A DNA stretch of 64,000 nt from Halisarca cf. caerulea. Lineage: Eukaryota; Porifera; Demospongiae; Chondrillida; Halisarcidae. How positions within the stretch are numbered: position 1 is the first letter of the stretch; each line of letters begins with the position of its first letter. The DNA lies in the NCBI GenBank assembly GCA_963170055.1, contig CAUJGJ010000125.1:1820001-1884000 (forward strand), written 5' to 3'. Under the pieces are notes generated by a model. The model was given only the letters and a program-made list of their open reading frames with translations. It did not search any database and was not told the DNA's origin. Positions 49,609 to 64,000 of this stretch are shown here, one piece after another. A program made the position numbers and the translations under genes.

Positions 49609-50946
49609 TTATTGTGCACGAGTACACTTTTGAATGTTGAATGTATTAGAATCTGGAATTGGGCACATTTCCAATGCTACTGTACTGAATCCACTTCTGT
49701 ACCCTTGGACCAGAAGAGATGCATGTGACATAATCACTAGTTCTGCTCCTGTTGCAACTTCCTGTAGTGTCATATTGCCACGCTTGTTCATTTTGTCTAT
49801 GTGGACTGCCACTCCCGGAATAGCAACAATCCTAGCTTTGTAGTTCTCTGTTGCCCATGACTTCACTACTGGAGAATCGGTAAAAAGAACAATAGGTACA
49901 TGTGTTCCGAGAATTCGACTCTTATTAATGGCACAGTCAAGCAAAAGTCTCCATGTTGATGTCTTACGGTGATACTGAAATGATGGACGGGTCTCGTTCA
50001 AGATGCCAAAAAACCCTGCTCTAATGTGAACAGCTGCAAACTTTTGCTCTTGTGTGATTCTCATTTCGCTAGAAAGCTTCTTGGCCTTTTCAATCACTGG
50101 AGTACTAAATGCTAGCAGATATCGAGCTAGCACAGATTTCACAAGTGCTTGATGACCAGGGGCCGTAATATATTTTAGTATATCTTCTAATGGTTTGCCA
50201 TGCAACTTTCTTTTTGTATAGTTACCAAAATGAGAGAAGTAACGATATCCCAGCTGAAGGTTTGTCTTGATCTTCAAGTGCTTATCTTGGATTGAAGGAA
50301 CATGTGTTTGAATGATTTTCAATATCAATTTTGAATTTAAGGAAGACATCAACCAAAGCGTTTGGTGAGGAAGCTGGTCAATTTTGGTGACCAGTTGTCT
50401 GTCGATATTCCAGTTTATTGCTGCAGGTTCAAATATATCAGTCTGACACTCTGAGAAAAAAGGCTGAGTCCACTGCACCAGAAACAACCGTTCCGACACC
50501 ACAGCCAGCAGGAGTGAAAGTAAAAGCCCTCTTACCCTGTCACCTATTCCTCCACAAACTCGGTTGCAGTACCAAGTGAGCGTTCGTACACTGGGATCTC
50601 CCATCAAAAGTCTATTTCTCCAGATCCTATGTTTCTCTTGGTATTCGGCTAGCATTGGGACCAGATAGGTGAAAAGTGAGCTATTCGACGAAACAGACAC
50701 GCTGTGACAGTGAAAATCCTTCGGCAATTGCAACGTGAATTCAGGGGTACCATTTCCATCACTCCTCGCCGATATTGAGTAATGTGAAGAGACAGAGACT
50801 GCTGTTGAAGAGGGAAGCACACCTGACTGAACGCGGTTGTCGATGATTTGTCGCCCTGAACGGCTGTAGCTATAGAGGAGTGACAGTACCACCAGAATGA
50901 TACAAACCACGGACACAAAATAGAGCCACTTCATAAACTTCTTCAT
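49609..50946 (-). CDS. Putative fucosyltransferase-like type II membrane protein, copy 2
   Basis: An intronless 445-residue frame on the same strand as copy 1 and about 15 kb away. Topology is the same: MKKFMKW, one hydrophobic segment, a Ser/Thr-rich stem, the CGGIGDRVRGLLL loop and an AVHIRAG motif. The Thr of copy 1's RTG is Ala here, and the following segment differs (FFGILNETRPSF against FLGIWNEVPVRF). Two blocks are nearly identical to copy 1 at the DNA level, around 50480-50620 and 49650-49920, while the stem and the middle are clearly diverged. The paralogy is certain; the fucosyltransferase assignment rests on the same short motifs and is inference. Confidence 0.75.
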   Translation of the reverse strand: MKKFMKWLYFVSVVCIILVVLSLLYSYSRSGRQIIDNRVQSGVLPSSTAVSVSSHYSISARSDGNGTPEFTLQLPKDFHCHSVSVSSNSSLFTYLVPMLAEYQEKHRIWRNRLLMGDPSVRTLTWYCNRVCGGIGDRVRGLLLSLLLAVVSERLFLVQWTQPFFSECQTDIFEPAAINWNIDRQLVTKIDQLPHQTLWLMSSLNSKLILKIIQTHVPSIQDKHLKIKTNLQLGYRYFSHFGNYTKRKLHGKPLEDILKYITAPGHQALVKSVLARYLLAFSTPVIEKAKKLSSEMRITQEQKFAAVHIRAGFFGILNETRPSFQYHRKTSTWRLLLDCAINKSRILGTHVPIVLFTDSPVVKSWATENYKARIVAIPGVAVHIDKMNKRGNMTLQEVATGAELVIMSHASLLVQGYRSGFSTVALEMCPIPDSNTFNIQKCTRAQ

Positions 50947-51139
50947 GGCGCGGTGTTATTCTGCATCTTAGTTTAGCGCCAGTGCCACGGACTTTGCCGC
51001 GTCGATCGCCACGAGATTGCGACATCACGCTGCCAGAAATTTCCATCACGTAACATACCTTTGTACAAACGCTTAAAGCCTTAATTTACGCTGATATCTG
51101 TATGTCGAACATTACTGTAGGAACCATGAAATTATGCAC

Positions 51140-51345
51140 ACACAGTAGTACCTCCTTTGAGAGACCACCCTTAAAGACCTCCCCTTTCGTAAGGCCGGCT
51201 TGTTGGTCGCAAATGTGTATGAGTCTCATATACGTATATTGATCCCTCCTCATCAGACACCATGCACCTCTTATAAACGCCCAAGTGCACCTTTCACATG
51301 GCCCTATATATAAGGATGGTCTCTCAAAAGAGATACTATACTGTA
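51140..51345. repeat. MITE with TTTGAGAGACCACC ends (second copy near 6380-6542)
   Basis: GTACCTCCTTTGAGAGACCA and TGGTCTCTCAAAAGAGATAC are inverted. The copy at about 6380-6542 has the same body (CTTTCACATG...AAGGATGGTCT). Confidence 0.6.
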
Positions 51346-51372
51346 CTTTACTATAACAGGCATTCATGCATG

Positions 51373-51377
<5 letters not shown>

Positions 51378-51442
<65 letters not shown>
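51378..51442. repeat. (GT)n microsatellite
   Basis: About 65 bp of pure GT, intergenic between FUT-like copy 2 and MTREX. Confidence 0.97.
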
Positions 51443-51446
<4 letters not shown>

Positions 51447-51562
51447 CGTGTGTGTATGTGCATGTGCGTATGTGCATGCTTAACAATGTGTGCCTAGTCC
51501 ATTCAAAGGTATATACTTTAACTGTGTTTTAAAACTTATCTCATGCAGGGACAGAAGCATGC

Positions 51563-51765
51563 ATACCGTAGGATGGGTTTTAATCGTTAGATTGAAATAA
51601 ATGCTGATTGCTAGCTAATTGTAATAGCACAAATATTAAAAACACATTATAACCAGCTATAGCCTGGCCTGTATGTAGTTATGTTAAAAAAAACACAATC
51701 TAGTGTGCATTCCCTTAAATGCAGTTTTTGAAATACGCAATTAAAACCCATCCTACGGTATAGAA
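51563..51765. repeat. MITE with TACCGTAGGATGGGTTTTAA termini
   Basis: ATACCGTAGGATGGGTTTTA and TAAAACCCATCCTACGGTAT are inverted and flanked by TA. The interior is AT-rich and noncoding. Confidence 0.78.
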
Positions 51766-52382
51766 TTACATACCATTTTCCCAACAAAAAACTTGAATGG
51801 GTGACAAAATTGCTATACATGGGTCAGCCATTTTGGCTGACTAACTCTATGTTGCGTATGAAATCCTTCAAACTATATACCAAACTGAGAGCTGAGGCTC
51901 CAACACTGCATGGCATATAACATCAATTCTCGCTGACAAGTGCTGTTTTCATTGCACCAGTAGTGGTCAACAGTCTGTGTTGAGGACTACTTTTCATGAT
52001 ACCATACAAGAATTAATGTAATCAATGGGCAGCGCAGAAATGTATGGCTAACACGTTACCAAAATGTCCCACCAACAATACCTGGTCAGCCATTTGTCCT
52101 AACAAATAATTATTATTGGATCAATTTCTATTTCTACCCCTTCTGATGTATACATTATGGATTTTATCATTTAATATATGTACATCTATATGAGTGCATT
52201 AAAAATTGCAGCTTTCAGACTGACTTTGTACCAATGCTGTATCATATCAGCATAACAAGCAGTCCACCTGCTGAGCACAAAATACACTAGGAAAACACAG
52301 ACACATCATTCACGACATGTGATAAAATGAATACACTGTCACTGAGAAACTAACAAGGGAAAATTCAACAAAGTAAGAGATG

Positions 52383-63894
<11,512 letters not shown>

Positions 63895-64000
63895 CTGTAG
63901 ACAAAACACAAAACATACATATGCACATTCCAATGTACGCACGTATGTGCATATTTTTACGTAAATGCATACGTACATACGTACATGTGTATATCCACAT

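Larger units (their letters stand above)
50947..52382. other. Intergenic between the MTREX 3' end and FUT-like copy 2
   Basis: Contains the FUT-like copy 2 promoter side (50947-51130), two MITEs, a GT microsatellite and AT-rich DNA that should include the MTREX 3' UTR (just below 52383). Confidence 0.6.

Overview
The window is animal nuclear DNA: split genes with GT-AG introns, a eukaryotic selenoprotein, an exosome helicase, a cytosolic-type tRNA, and very dense micro-, minisatellite and MITE content. The repeats (Penelope-like and endonuclease-bearing non-LTR retroelements, many fold-back MITEs) and gene families fit a marine invertebrate. A sponge or other early-branching animal is my guess; nothing here proves it.

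Layout. (1) 1-10333, minus: the 5' part of a gene for an adhesion-GPCR-like receptor: signal peptide, four Calx-beta-type repeats, a HormR domain and the start of a GAIN domain. It runs off the left edge. (2) 14111-31730, minus: a complete 19-exon selenoprotein O gene. Its spliced length is exactly 640 codons, and it ends in a UGA (selenocysteine)-Ser-Ser-stop. (3) 31731-33300: a large palindrome and a decayed retroelement. (4) 33301-34623 and 49609-50946, minus: two intronless paralogous type II membrane proteins resembling fucosyltransferases. (5) 34624-45984: a repeat-rich stretch with a Penelope-like element remnant, hammerhead-ribozyme cores, a tRNA-like repeat, nested MITEs and a second decayed retroelement. 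(6) 45985-47996, plus: a four-exon single-pass membrane protein of unknown family. (7) 52383-63894, minus: 18 exons covering the C-terminal three quarters of the RNA-exosome helicase Mtr4/MTREX. A near-intact reverse-transcriptase element (53479-57251) sits in its penultimate intron and a tRNA-Ser(GCU) in another intron.

The genes form no operon or shared pathway; they are neighbours with separate roles (surface receptor, protein AMPylation/redox, glycosylation, RNA decay). The notable biology is the mobile DNA: ribozyme cores in an inverted pair, a template-switch-like duplication at a retroelement 5' end, and a fold-back element whose target-site duplication copied a splice donor. I read no single locus as a wholly new multi-gene system.

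Exon boundaries were set by eye from GT/AG signals and checked by reading-frame arithmetic. No alignment, folding or database search was run.
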